From Congeria kusceri (taxonomy: Eukaryota; Mollusca; Bivalvia; Myida; Dreissenidae), in assembly GCA_027627225.1 (NCBI GenBank), contig JAPFQT010000078.1, positions 775,001 through 839,000 on the forward strand: 64,000 nucleotides of DNA. The letters run 5' to 3'. The notes beneath the pieces were generated by a model, which saw only the letters and a list, made by a program, of their open reading frames with translations, had not been told where the DNA came from and searched no databases. This document shows, piece after piece, positions 36,841-49,263 of this stretch; the first letter of the stretch is position 1, and each line of letters begins with the position of its first letter. Both the position numbers and the translations under genes were made by a program.

Positions 36841-37706
36841 AGGTACACAATCTCTCCCCTATAGTGACATTGAACAGTTTCTACCAGTTACAAGTATTGT
36901 GAGGGTCTAAATACAGCCAAATGATATGAAATCTGGCTAAACAATTCAGGATTCATCTCTTAATCAAGACTTTTTTGGTGTATGCAAGTATACCAAACAT
37001 GCGAATATGGCAATTATTATTGATTGAAAATACATTACGCACGGAACATAAGCATGTTTCAGGTATGTAATGGCATGGTAGATTTTTTGACAAACCCAAA
37101 CTTGAACTTAAATGAAAGAAAACAATTTCTGACAGTCTTGAAACACATGTTTTACATCTTAAATAAGTACCTGAATGTGTACTGTGATTTTTCTAAGTAA
37201 AAATCCCCCAAAATAACAAATACTGTTTATAATACATGAAAACAGAATGAATGAATAAAATACAAACACCAATATGGAGAGGTTACAGGTACCGTCCAAT
37301 TCTGACCGCCACTAAAAATTATGATATTTACACCAGTTGTTCGCTTATACAGTAAAAGATAACAATAAACACACCTTTGGGAAATCATTTCAAGTTGAGC
37401 TAAACTCCAGAAATGTTTAATGAAACATAGGGAATAATGATAAAAATATCGCGGAAATAGGGAAACGGCAACCAAAGTTAACAACACTTTTCACTGCTTT
37501 TAGGAAACGGATCTAGTGTGTATGTAATAGTGTGAATTCCTTTCCGAAATAGCAGTATTATGTATTATGCAGTATTATGGTCTGTAATCATCGGGGTCTA
37601 ATTTCTCAAAGGATGACCACCTTACACTTCTTATTTCATCAATCAAAATTATTATTTTAAAATTAATTTACAACACAATATATTATTTATTGTGATTATC
37701 TATTTC
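36841..37706. other. non-coding AT-rich
   Basis: Nothing recognised. Confidence 0.5.
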
Positions 37707-38044
37707 AACACGATACTCGCTAATTTTTCTATAGACTAAGAACAAAATTATCAATGCTAGACTACCTAATAAACAACGCAACAAGAAGTCCCGATTCTGA
37801 GCGGAGCATAGTAAAAAGTAGTTCCAATTAAATATTGCAAAAATATATATCAAATCGTGTTACAATCGAAATAACTTTCGTATTATCATTGTTTATCAGC
37901 CAATAAACAACTCTTTGTCGTTCTAATGCGCGGCCATTAAACAACTCGGACTAACGCCCCTGTGGTTTAATTCATATGCATCAGAACTCCAAATCGTTGT
38001 ATATTGGCCAATAAACTAACATAAATCGAAAATTATTTCTTAAA
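37707..38044. mobile_element. palindrome-ended MITE, copy at 37.7-38.0 kb
   Basis: CACGATACTCGCTAATTTTT, AAGTCCCGATTCTGAGCGGA, CAGCCAATAAACAACTC, CCTGTGGTTTAATTCATATG and GGCCAATAAACTAACAT run in the same order as 9292-9628. Near full length. Confidence 0.75.
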
Positions 38045-40711
38045 TATAACACTTTACTTCAAACTGTTATGTCTTGAAAACAGTATTTATATTACTGCAC
38101 ACTTAATTGAAATATGAAAATGGTGAGCTTAAGCTTATCGTTTTAAAACATGCTGAAGAATTTGAGAAACCAGATCCAGTACTCTGACAAGTAAATGTAA
38201 ATGGTTACCTTGACCTCTGTGGCACAGTAGACAAGCTCTATTATCATTAATAGTGAACATATATGCTTATTAAGAGAAACAGGGACATTTTAAAAATCAG
38301 ACATCACAAATATGCTGCAGTTTAACATGTACAAGGTCAACACATATTTTGTTTGAACAAATCCTTTGACATTATGAAGTATATTTACTTAGTAGAAACA
38401 GTATTTAGTGTCTTCAGGAATGAGCTTCAATCCCAAAGATTACTTTGATAAATAACCTGGACGATGATGTGTAAGACCCTCAAAAGCTAGTATACTTGAT
38501 ATTTGCATCTTTAATTTTTTCTTCGTTATTGTTCTTTGTAGCAGACTTTTTGTTTGAGTATTTAACCAAGTATATTTCACCATTGCTTCCAAATAACCCC
38601 ACAAGTTGATCAACCAACTCATAGCAATAATGCAGGGGAGATCACTGTAGTAGTTTTAGTTTGAGGAGTCTAACAGAGTTCTCTCCCTGAAATTGTAACA
38701 CCCAATTAATCTGCACTAGGAATTACTGTCACAGTTTCCTACTGAAATTATTAGACCAGCTACTTATTACTTTATAAGTATTTAACACATTACTTGTTAA
38801 CCCCTGTCATGCATTCATACAAACTATAATTCCAAGAGAATAACTGTCCTGTTGTTTTCAGCAGCATCCCATTCAGTTTCAGTATGGTTGTACTCTTACT
38901 ACAATACTTACAGATATGATTTTGGTTTTCTTTAATCAAAGATTCAAGTTTATATACAAAGACGGTATGAATTGCGACTGGAAATGAGAGATGCATTTGC
39001 CCCAATCTACAACCATGACAACAGAAATCAGCCTCAGAATCTCACAAACAACATTGTTAAGTATCCGAGCAAGACCGCAGTGGACGGATAGGAATCAATC
39101 ACTGAAATTGTAAACGAATGAATACAAATACAATTTTTTTTGGAATATCTCAGAACTACTTGCTGCGCAAAGTATTGACAAAATATAATTAATTAAACTT
39201 ATCTGTCTAACTCATTGTCCAAAAAAGTTTTATTTTGATTTCATTTCATGAAAGGTAATGATTTAATTGAAATTCCAAGTGTTATTTTAAAATTTTTACC
39301 TCTCCAAACATTAAATTACTTTCCACTTAAAATTTAGCAAGTTTAAATAAGATCAGTGGTGAAATGGGTGATACAGGGAATATTAGAACAGGATATAGTT
39401 TACCAAACAGGATCAATAACTGGTTTTACTTGCCAGACCTGACTAGTTTCAACAGATTACATGTGAATGTTTGGTCAACACTGGTTTAACTATTAAGTCT
39501 TATTTGTGAATGAAATACAATTTGGTGACGGACAGAAGTCAACGCATAAGAGGTTCTTTATACCGATAGCTTACCGATCATGTTGAATTGTATGCTTAAT
39601 TGTTTAATTGTTAATAGACATTTCCAACTTTGACAAATCTGATGTTGAAAACTTAATCTGATTAGAAGTATGTAAACTTTGGGGTTGTCTTAAGTTTATT
39701 GTATAATTTGACGACACAATAAAATGTGTGTTTATGGACTGATAAAAAACAAGTTAGTTGGGTGTTTCACATATGCACGCAACAAACTTAACACTTCGTC
39801 CTTGCTTTGTGTAAAAAACAGTAGTTTTTATGATATATTTCAGTATGCAATATATAACAAGACGTTACGCGTAATAAACATGCCGTTTCTTGGTCTTACA
39901 CTAGTTAATATGCGGAGCATGTGTATGTCGTGCTTTTTGGTAAACTAATGTTAATTTATATTTATGGGTTTAAATTTGAAAGAAATATCATTATGGTAAG
40001 AAATATCATTAAGGTAAGAAATAGATATGCAATATGTAATATACAGTTAAATTAGATGTTTTACTTGTTTTCTTGTACTTCATTAACTGATGTATTTTAA
40101 ATACACACTGAATTGTAAACACCAATATTTTACAGTCGTTCATTTTATCCACACGATGTTACGGTTATGCAACTTTGTGTCACATGATATTCACATGATT
40201 CTTGAAATCAACAAAGAGCATGTGCGTAGCAGTGTAGTACTATATATATTTTTGTATTGGTTTCTTATGTTTTAATAGACATACTGTAACACACTGATTG
40301 TTGTTGACTTTATATAGACAATTAATCTGCTTTATTTATAATGTTCACCACTAAAGGAAGACCCTACCAAACATACAACATGCTGATCATTTTATATAAC
40401 GTTTAACAATTAATAATTTAGCAACCTTTCCAGTTCCCGTTCCAAAACAGGTTAGCGAACTATATAAAATGACAAACGTTTCAAGAAAAGAATGGAATGC
40501 GAGGTCAGTGTGACAAATTGGGGCGATTGACGTAACATCACATTCCATCATATCACTTAAAACATAAAATATATCATTCCAAGTAAGATTTACAGTTCTT
40601 CTTATGTTTTTTCTGCGTGATGATATATATCTAAACATAAATCAATTGATCGCACAAATTAATCAGCCAATATTGTGCGTGTTTTAAAACACAGCATCAT
40701 GTTCTTTAGGT
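38045..40711. other. non-coding AT-rich region
   Basis: No gene, RNA or clear repeat recognised in about 2.7 kb. Open frames are short and hydrophobic or random. Confidence 0.5.
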
Positions 40712-40781
40712 CGAGCATCATGCTAAATAGTACAAGGCTGAACGAAGAGCATGCTGCTCAGTCTAACGATCATGATGCTCG
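40712..40781. other. inverted repeat / hairpin
   Basis: CGAGCATCATG (40712-40722) and CATGATGCTCG (40771-40781) are exact reverse complements around a 48-bp loop that itself contains GAGCATGCTGCTC. Confidence 0.7.
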
Positions 40782-40934
40782 TTTCTATGAGCACATGCAG
40801 GTGTCAGTCCACACTTTTCAGGTCTCTCTATCTAATTAAGACATTAAACACATGACAGAAACCTAAGCATATTCCAATCCGCTATAAATTATCAATTGAA
40901 TGTACAGTACTGTAGTGAATCTTTCACACTTAGT

Positions 40935-40983
40935 ACTGGTTCTACCCAAGAAACAGACTCGAGAATGTTCAAATAAGCCTCAT
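40935..40983 (+). mobile_element. SINE fragment, TTCTTCCCAGG-family core only
   Basis: TAGTACTGGTTCTACCCAAG, AAACAGACTCGAGAATG matches the conserved core of the SINE family; no tRNA head is visible. Confidence 0.45.
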
Positions 40984-41050
40984 GCTGGTGACAGAAACAT
41001 TTGATCCTGCCAGATGATGGCCTGTGTCTAGAACAATCCTCGACACATCT

Positions 41051-41110
41051 AGGACTAGAATAGACCGGCTATGAGTCCTAGTGTCTATGACTTTGGTTTA
41101 TTCTAGTCCT
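41051..41110. other. inverted repeat / hairpin
   Basis: AGGACTAGAATAGACC (41051-41066) pairs with GGTTTATTCTAGTCCT (41095-41110) with one mismatch across a 28-bp loop. Confidence 0.65.
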
Positions 41111-41859
41111 AACGCTTATATGCTCATTTCAGATTAAGTACATTTCATTAATTATTATGTTTCTTAGTTTTAGAAAGGGTATGATGCTATGTGAAACTGT
41201 TTTAGTATGCGGCGATAAACGGGCGATTTAGTACCGAAAATCAACATGAGGTATAGCTTCCGACTCAGAAGAGTGGACTTCCATATTAATATCGTCTGTC
41301 GTCGACGTCAACCATTTATTTAACAACTTCTCTGAAACCGCTTAGCCCCTTTAAATCTAACTTGGCAGGAATGTTCCTGATGACAAGTTTTACTTTTTAT
41401 ACCTCGTAAGTGCCTTTAAATTAATCACAGAAACACTGATCATGACGTTTTTGATTTATGCATACAAATTGCAGAGAAACGTTTACCCCGTTCCATTACT
41501 GACTGACAGTAAAATTACCTTAATAAGTATACAGTTATATTTCAACATGCTTTATAATGACGGACAAAGGGACGTAACGAAAGAACTGTTTTTTGTTCAT
41601 GAGGCGAATTTGTGCATGAGCATCAAAGTTTATTAATACCTTCACTTAAGGTATCTATCTTTTCTTCCATACTTTACGGGCTAAGTGGTTATTTGTATAT
41701 GCTATTTTAACAGTTAATGTTAATTAATGTAATAATTATCTGCATATCAACACCTTGTCACTGAACAATATCGCCGTTATCACGTACAAGTTTAAATAAT
41801 ATAAACAGTTAGCTCAATGTTTATAAATGACACCGAAGACAAAGGTGAAAGATCAAAAT

Positions 41860-41865
41860 TTTATT
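41860..41865 (-). promoter_or_regulatory. candidate poly(A) signal of the TRIM-like gene
   Basis: The first canonical AATAAA on the minus strand downstream of the stop codon at 42698. It would give a 3' UTR of roughly 830 bp. GT-rich sequence follows. An ATTAAA variant lies nearer, at 41938-41943. Confidence 0.3.
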
Positions 41866-42697
41866 CACACGCACAATATAAAGTTTGTTGTTATAACATG
41901 CTACATAATAATAACAGTAGAACAATCATCACATATGTTTAATTATATCATCCATGCAATTTAAATAAATGTTTAAATACATGAAAAATAATTATATATC
42001 TTAATTGTCTCCATTTTCTGAAGATTAACATACATCAGTTACACAGAACAGAAAATGCATATGCATCCAACACTACAAGCAGGTAAGTTATTTATGTCTG
42101 ATTGTTTTCACTTAACTTCCAGCACAAGTGTCAATGTTATAATAAACAATTTTAAATCATCATCAGTATAAAACTAAATACAATTAACCAATTTAACATC
42201 ATGTTTTCTTTTTATATGATTAAACTAATCAATACTCAAATCATCAATGTCTTTTCAATGCAGATAATTAAAATAAATCCTTCATATTTCAAAAACCAGT
42301 ATTTATATAACATTACAGTGTCATGTTTTCAAGTAATTGATCAAATACATTTCTCACAGATGTGTACAAATGACAGTCTATAAATAGCAATTGTCATGTA
42401 CATTGTACATGTATATTTCTGTACACACATTGACTTCTAAATTAAAATTGTACCAGGTATTTGTCCTTTAACATACATCATATATAACTTGTTAAGTTAA
42501 GGACAAATGCAAAACCACTTATTTGATACAAATAACACAGAATATTGGTTCCAAAGTCATACTGTCATAATTATGATAAAAGTATATTATACAGAAATAT
42601 AACACAGTACACAATATATCATTTCTAACTTACAAACTGTCATTTTAAGATAACCATATTTGTTATTATACAAATGTCTGATACATGTAAAAGTAAG

Positions 42698-43050
42698 CTA
42701 TTGCACTGTGAACACCAGGATGTTGTTGTTGTCATATTGTCCCACAATGATGGAGGCTGTGTGCTTGTTGTAGCAGACTGACACTGGGAGCCTCACTCCA
42801 TCCCTGCCTTTAGCCAGAGTGGCCAGCTTCTTCCTGCCCTCCCTGTCCACCTGTAGGATAGTCTGTGACAGGCCTCCACAGACCAACACCTGGCCTGCAG
42901 GTGTCACATGTACACCATCTGGGCGTCGTAGTTCAGGGTCCTTCAATGTAGAGAGTACAGACCCATCCCTGGCCAGGGTGAGGAGCTTGTGCTGGGACCA
43001 GTTGGAGATGTATATACGATCCCCTGTGGGACTCACAGCACACCTCCGTA
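42698..43050 (-). CDS. TRIM-like gene, coding exon 3 (propeller C-terminus)
   Basis: The acceptor TCTGTTTTGCAG|TACGGAG joins in phase to give VRRCAVSPTGDRIYISNW. The frame ends at a stop at 42698 after ILVFTVQ, the usual short strand that closes such propellers. Confidence 0.9.
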
Positions 43051-46000
43051 CTGCAAAACAGAGTCACATCAAGATATTAAATTACTTTAAATGTTTCATA
43101 ATGTTAATAAACAAACTGCAGTGACATCGTATTATTAATGCGTCGTTAAACAGACAATTACGCGTCTTAAAGATCTGCATAAAATCCAATAATAATAAAT
43201 ATTTTAGTGTGACAGGAAGGTTCTGTATCAGTTTATTGCCTAAAGGTTTGACAGGTTGACTGGTGAGTTAGAATTGATGTCTACCACAAATACACAGATG
43301 GAAACCATTACACGGTACAGTGAACATGTACACATGAATGCGTAACTATATGCAGTAATAACAGATTGCCTATACATGTATACATGAATGTGTCAGCTGA
43401 TGCAACTAGGGCATATGCAGTATTAATAGATTTTCCATACATGTATACATGATTACTGACATCTGTGTTATTCTATAGCTGACACAGGCTGACATATTTA
43501 TAACATGTACATTATAATAACAGAAGTGAAGTTTTTACAACAGGAAATATGTTTCAAAACAACATGAAATAAAACTTCTCTCTTGTTCTTCTACACAAGT
43601 AACAAAAGCCAGTTGTCATTTAAACAGTTTTACAAATACAAATCTATTAATTTAACAAATTTCAACTACAATTTAAAGTTTATTTACTTCATATAACGTT
43701 TGGAAACACGATAAATTATGAAAAAATAATGCATGTATATTTACTTGAAAACCACAAAATATAAACAGCAGGTCACAGAGTGTGTCATTGATTTGCACTC
43801 ACTGTCTATTTATAGACATGCCATGAAGTCAGAAGTGACAGTCAACATGCCTGATAACTTATATTTATAAATCAATAATATTGAAAATCATTCTTAACTG
43901 CTGTTGTAATAATAAATTGACACATGTACATTGTACAACTATGCAGTCTTACAATTACTTTATAATACATATTTCTAATAATATCCGGATGAACCCGCCA
44001 TGATCCTAACCTGTATAATCATATGATGTATCCTTATACAGCTTGCTGACCAGTTTCCCACTCAGTCTGTACTTGTACAGTGCAGTCCGATCAGTGACAT
44101 ACAGCTCCCCCTGGTGGTGGGCAATACCTCTACAGTAATGTTGTAACTGAAGCTTCCTGCCCTTCACCAGCTGCCCATTGTTGACAGAGATAAACTGGAT
44201 CCGATGTGTGTTAGCATCATTCACAGTAACAGCAACTTCACTGTGTGTTATATGACATATGTCCCATGGTTCAGTAGACACATCACAATGAGTAAGCACC
44301 CTGTACTTCTGGTCCAGCAGCTTTAATTTCTTATTAATGCTGTCTACAACAAGAATCTGGCCATCAGGGAGAACACATATGCCTCTGATACTGCATGCTG
44401 ATGAATCACTTGGTATGCTAACATCATACTCTGACTTTCCTTTAACCGTCAATACTTGGTCTGGGTTTCCCTGCACTGTCAATGGCTGGGTACTGTGTAC
44501 AATCCTCCCCAGACCTGACAGTTTGGACAAGTACTGCTCAATGTCACTGTTAGGCTGGAATGTTAGTGAACTTTTAATCTGAACACAGTTCTCCTTCAAA
44601 TATGTTTCTGACTGTTGTATTTTGTCGCTACATTTCTTGCTTGCTATAAAGGAGAGTTCTTTCATGCTCATATCACTTATGTCCTGAATGGCTTCATGCA
44701 GTATTTTCAAGTCGTCACGAAGCCTTCTGCAGTTGTTCACATCAGTCTTGAGAGAAGCTTGCAGGCTTGTGAGTGTATTTTTCATTTCCTTCAAAGTGAT
44801 TTTTTCAATATTGTCTAAAGTGTCATTTATTTTCCTGCGTGTTTCTTGTATTTTGTGTAATTGTTCATCATATGAACCCTGCAGTGACTTAATGCTGGTC
44901 TCCCAATTTGTTTGAAGCTTGTTCGTTTGTTCCTGAATTGTTTGAAGCTTCACTGCAAACTGCTGCAGGTCAGTTGACTGGGTTTTGACACACTCAGATA
45001 CAAGCGTCACTTTGGTGCACTGTCTGAAACAAAATATAGTATATTATAATAAAATGCTTAAAATAATTTGGCAATTTTTTTTTAAATATTTACAAAATAC
45101 TGTTATACATGTTCTAAGTTCAAAGCTTATGAGATGGATGGTTTACATTGGCCCTTTCAAAACAATATGTGGCGTGTCATGGGAAAACCGGGCTTAATGC
45201 ATGTGTGTAAAGTGTCGTCCCGGATCAGCCTAGGCTAATCAGGGATGGCACTTTCCGCCTATAGTGGATTTATATTTAGAAGAGACTTCCTTGAAACAGA
45301 AAATACCATAAAAGCTTAAAGTGCCGTCCCGGATTAGCCTGAGCGGACTGCACAGGCTAATCCGGGACGACACTTTACGCACATGCATTAAGGCCAGTTT
45401 TCCCACAATGTGCCTCATATATTCTTCTACTGGATATTGAAGCATACTTTGGCACATAAACTATAACGAAGGCACACGTGTGTCTGTATTGCTCCAATGC
45501 TTATAAAGTAAGGAGTGTCAGAAGCAAAAGGACCCTGATAAGCCATATCACAAAACAAGAACTGTCGGAGGACAGCTCGCTAGAATTTTCTTGTGCTCGT
45601 CATACTGGCATTTTTTTGTTAAACAAGAAACATGGAAATTCCACGAAAACCAAATTTTTCAAACAAAATGCATTAAAGTCAGCACATCAATAAAATTTGA
45701 GTAATGGTAAACTTGACCTTAACCCCACCCACCCCGTATGCAATCCCAAGCAAGGTCTCAATATATGGTATCTATGCACTCACTAAGGTTCATAAAAATA
45801 TCTCAATGCATTCTTAAGTTATTGAGCGGTTACCATTTTTCTATTTTAAGTACCAGTGACCTTAACCCCACCCACCCCGTATGCAATCCCAAGCAATTTC
45901 TAGATATAATGTATCTATGCATTAAGTTTCATAAAAATATCTCAATGCATTCTTAAGTTATTGAGCGGTTACCATTTTTCTATTTTAAGTACCAGTGACC

Positions 46001-48108
46001 TTGACCCCACCCACCCCATATGCAATTCCAAGCAAGGTCTCGATATAAGGTATGTATGTATTAAGTTTCATTAAAATATCTCAGTGCGTTGTCAAGTTAT
46101 TAAGTAACTGTTTATTCTATTTTTAGAAACAGTGACCTTGACCTTGACCCCACCCACCCGATATGTAATCCGAAGCGAGGTCTCGCTATAAAATATCTAT
46201 GTTTGAAGTTTTATTCATCTGTTCTCGAGTTAGGGAGCGGAAACAAAAAGTTGAGAAACCAGCTTACCGAAAAACTAACCTGTCCATATAGCTTATATGT
46301 AAAATTTCTCAGTGCAAAAAGGCCCATAATTTTGACAAATTTCTAACTAGTGTTACCAAACTTGGCCTATAGGTTCATTTTAATGTAGGGAATGAATGTT
46401 TTAATTTTTAATGAAATCCCTCGAGCCATTCCTGAGAAACAAGCTTACCAAAAAACTTTAACCTAGCTCGGATGCCGACGCCGACGCGAGTAGAATAGCT
46501 TGCCTTTTCTTCGAAAAGTTGAGCTAAAAAGGCCCCAACCACTGGCAGCCAAGTTTTTTAGCAAATCAAAATAATTCAATAATTTTGGTAGAGAACTACG
46601 TGAGGAGCATTTCTGTGAAATTCCTTCAAAAGCCAACCTGTGGTTTCTAAAATAAAAATCTTCAAAATTTTTAATATAATCCTATTAGGAAAAATGGCCC
46701 GCCTCCTGGCAGCCATTTTTTTAAAGACCTAAACCATTTAAGCTACTTTGGTAGAAAAACAACCAAGGAACATTTTTGTCAAAGAAGTTTGAAATCCAAC
46801 AAGTGGTTTCTGATAAAAAGTTTTTCAAATTTTTCAATAAAAACATATAACATAAAAATGCGCTGCCTCTGTAGTTTTTACAACAGACCTTACTTATTTG
46901 AGAATCTTTGTAGAGAATCTCCCAAGGAGAGTGCGGCCATGTTGTTTTTCAACTGAGCATCAACATTCGAGAAATTTTGGTAGAGGACCATCCAAGGAAC
47001 ATTTTTCTAAATTATATGAAAATTCACCCAGAGGTTGAGGCCGAGATATCATTTAAAGATTTTTCTATTTAACGTTCAGGTGGCCATGTTTGTGCAGCGG
47101 ACTGGAACAATTGGAGTGACTTTGATAGAGGACAATCCAATAAACATTTGTGTGAAGTTTCAACAAAGTTGGCTAACTGGTTTTGGAGGAGATGTCGTTT
47201 AAAGGAAAAACCTACGGACGCCCGCACACACACACACACAATGGACAAACCGCCATAGCATAAGCTCGCTGGCCTTCAGCCAGTTTAGCTTAAAATAAAT
47301 ATGCCAGCATTGGAATAAAGGTTACCGTGTTTGCAAAATAGTTAAGAAAAGGCAATAATGAAATTTCAAAGATTGAGCATAACTGTATTTTAGTAGCTTA
47401 ACATATCTATATCAGATACAGTAGTTTCACGCTCAACTCCCGATGAGTAACTGATATCAAGAAGAGTGGTATTGAAGTGAATCACAAACTGAACTAACCT
47501 TGATATGTATTTATCTTATAAAATATTAACATTCCTTTAGTCAGTTTACCTGTTAAACATTGGTATCCAGGTCAAAACAGAAGTTTAAAACTGCACCATT
47601 TCTGTTTTATATAAGTATATGGGGTTCTCGAGCCAAAAGTTATGTTATTGTCCTCAACTTAATTCTTCTTTATATTAATAAACAGACTAAATCAGGTTAG
47701 TTTAAAAAGTAAATTGTCTAACAAAAAAGATTATTGTTATCTTAACAATAATTTTAACAAAAATGTCATAAGATACCTGTGATTAAGTAGAACACAATCT
47801 GAGCAGCACAGCTGTCCATGATCTTCACAGAACATTTTCAATTTCTCTCTGTGAAATTCGCATTTCAACAGAAAATCCTCCATCTTCTTAGAAACTGGCC
47901 ATTTGTTCATATCTCCCCTTCCATAAGGGGAATGTTTTTTAAACAACTGACCATGAAGATGAATACATTTTCCACAGTAAAACTTTGAACATGTTTCACA
48001 GTAAAATTCTGCAACTACTTCAATAGACTGCTCTTCGCAGGAGGAACAACAAAAATCTTTAAATTCTTCTGACCCTTTAGCAACAGTAGACATAGAAAAT
48101 GTTGCCAT
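42698..48108 (-). CDS. TRIM-like B-box / coiled-coil / NHL-propeller protein, three coding exons
   Basis: Coding exons 48108-47777, 45023-44011 and 43050-42698 (332, 1013 and 353 nt) sum to 1698 nt, encoding 565 residues plus stop. Residues 21-59 form a B-box 1 (C21, C24, C37, C40, C45, C48, H52, H59). Residues 83-113 form a canonical B-box 2: C83-x2-H-x7-C-x2-H-x4-C-x2-C-x4-H110-x2-C113. Residues about 120-263 are a charged coiled coil. Residues about 300-565 are an NHL-like beta-propeller with repeated PDGQILVVD, SPTGDRIYISNWSQHKLL and TPAGQVLVCGG motifs. There is no RING upstream of the B-boxes, so E3 ligase activity is not predicted; the family mostly acts in cytoplasmic signalling or innate-immune scaffolding, and the role here is unknown. 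The start is the first ATG of the frame, giving a 20-residue lead into the zinc ligands. TRIM-like genes of this form are greatly expanded in bivalves, so a one-to-one ortholog name is not justified. Confidence 0.9.
44011..45023 (-). CDS. TRIM-like gene, coding exon 2 (coiled coil, first propeller half)
   Basis: The acceptor TATTTTGTTTCAG|ACAG is preceded by a pyrimidine-rich tract. The exon completes Arg111, then Gln and Cys113, the last B-box 2 ligand. It ends at the donor TATACAG|GTTAGG after one base of codon 449. Confidence 0.9.
45179..45416. mobile_element. Dreissena-type inverted-repeat MITE, copy 2 (in intron 1)
   Basis: GTGGCGTGTCATGGGAAAAC, GTAAAGTGTCGTCCCGGATC and the mirrored ATCCGGGACGACACTTTAC and CACAATGTGCCTC. 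The left inverted repeat is shortened compared with 24099. Flanked by a possible ATAT duplication. Confidence 0.8.
45555..46530. mobile_element. tandem-repeat-core element in intron 1 (GACCTTGACC type)
   Basis: Starts ACAAGAACTGTCGGAGGACA and GCTCGC; ends CTTCGAAAAGTTGAGCTAAA after a GACGCCGACGC stretch. The core has four ~140-bp units with CACCCACCCCGTATGCAATC and AAATATCTCAATGCATTCTT and AGTTATTGAGCGG (near 45734, 45880, 46016 and 46155). Confidence 0.7.
46540..47295. mobile_element. degenerate tandem-repeat-core element in intron 1
   Basis: About five ~120-bp units with TTTGGTAGAGAAC, CCAAGGAACATTTTTGTGAA-like and GGCCATGTTGTTTTT-like blocks. The right end carries a CA run and the hairpin-like AAGCTCGCTGGCCTTCAGCC then AGTTTAGCTTA. 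The left end is not resolved. Confidence 0.55.
47777..48108 (-). CDS. TRIM-like gene, coding exon 1 (B-boxes)
   Basis: Encodes residues 1-110 and two bases of codon 111. It ends at a donor AATCACAG|GTATCT. The unspliced frame would leave B-box 2 without its final cysteine. Confidence 0.9.
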
Positions 48109-48338
48109 TTTGCTTATTGACTTTCAGCAAACAAAACTTGACAACTTAAATCAAATTGAAATATTAATGTCACAGGATCTCTGTTTAAATAAATAAATAT
48201 TCCAGAAAGCACACATTAAATGTAGTGGCAATTTTAGTCAAGCAATAAAAACTTCCAACTGAACAGAAACAAAGATAACCTTCAAATGACGCTCAGTGGT
48301 CTGATACATGTACCAGTAAACAGTGTAACTATGTGAAC

Positions 48339-48369
48339 TGTCACGTGAGTATAAGGTCACGTGAGTATT
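48339..48369. promoter_or_regulatory. twin CACGTG boxes upstream of the TRIM-like gene
   Basis: GTCACGTGAGTAT occurs twice as a direct repeat (48340-48352 and 48356-48368), about 230 bp upstream of the ATG at 48108. GTCACGTGA matches E-box/CLEAR-type sites bound by bHLH-zip factors such as USF and MiT/TFE. The promoter role is an inference; no transcription start was identified. Confidence 0.4.
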
Positions 48370-48988
48370 GGATTAATTTAAATATTGCACTGCGACAAAG
48401 GTTTGTAGCTGAATATCAGGTTACATTGAACAAGTTTTTATCACACAGACCAAATGCAGTTGGTTTAAACGTGTACTGATTAATGTCTATAGAATGTTTA
48501 TTATTTAAGAGATTTACCACACGGACTATTTTATCACAGTTGTCATTTCCTTTTGCCGAAATATCAAATTGATTTGATCTTTTTCTCTTTAGTCATTTGT
48601 AAAACAATTTACCTGTTTAATTCTTGTAATATGATGCCATCTCCAATAATTAAAACCAAAGGGAGACAAATCCTGTCCGAAAACACTTTAATTGTCTGAC
48701 CCACATTAAGGACACACTGTCTGTATCAAATGTGGGTTCCAACTGATTATGTGAAGACTCACAATCAAACTTCAAATACAAAGTGAGGCAGCAACTGTTT
48801 TAAAAATATTTGTTTATATTTACCTTTTTATATAGTTTTTCTGTAAAGATCAACTTCATTGGAAATCATCTGAACATATATATTATGCCCATTTTTTTTT
48901 TCAAGTTTTTCAACTTCCTTATAGCGTTTCAGAGAACAAGTTTAAAGCAAAATGTTCACAATAAATGACAATTCCAACATGTAACATG
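48370..48988. other. non-coding upstream region
   Basis: Nothing recognised. Confidence 0.5.
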
Positions 48989-49263
48989 CAGAATTTGTCT
49001 ATAGACAAAGAAAAAAAATCACCGTTGTTAAACTACCAATAAACAACCCAAAATTAGTTTAGAAACTGTAAAATATAGATTGCATTGTAACTGCAAAAAA
49101 AATTGTGCTAGGTCATGTTACAATTGAAATAATGTTTGCATTATCGTTGTTAATTGGCTAATAAACACTAACAGCCTTGTGGTTTAATTCATACGCATCA
49201 GAACACAAAATCGCTGTTTATTAGCAGATAAACAACTCTAAATGCAGAATTATTTCTTAATTC
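48989..49263. mobile_element. palindrome-ended MITE, copy at 49.0-49.3 kb
   Basis: TTTGTCTATAGACAAAGAAA, TTTGCATTATCGTTGTTAAT, GGCTAATAAACACTAACAGC and CTTGTGGTTTAATTCATACG then GCATCAGAACACAAAATCG. Diverged from the other copies, with a shortened palindrome centre. Confidence 0.65.

Noticed and set aside
42819..43124. 101-residue plus-strand frame
   Set aside because: Antisense shadow of the propeller-coding exon 3 of the TRIM-like gene.
44337..44915. Three plus-strand frames of 67-81 residues
   Set aside because: Antisense shadows of exon 2 of the TRIM-like gene.
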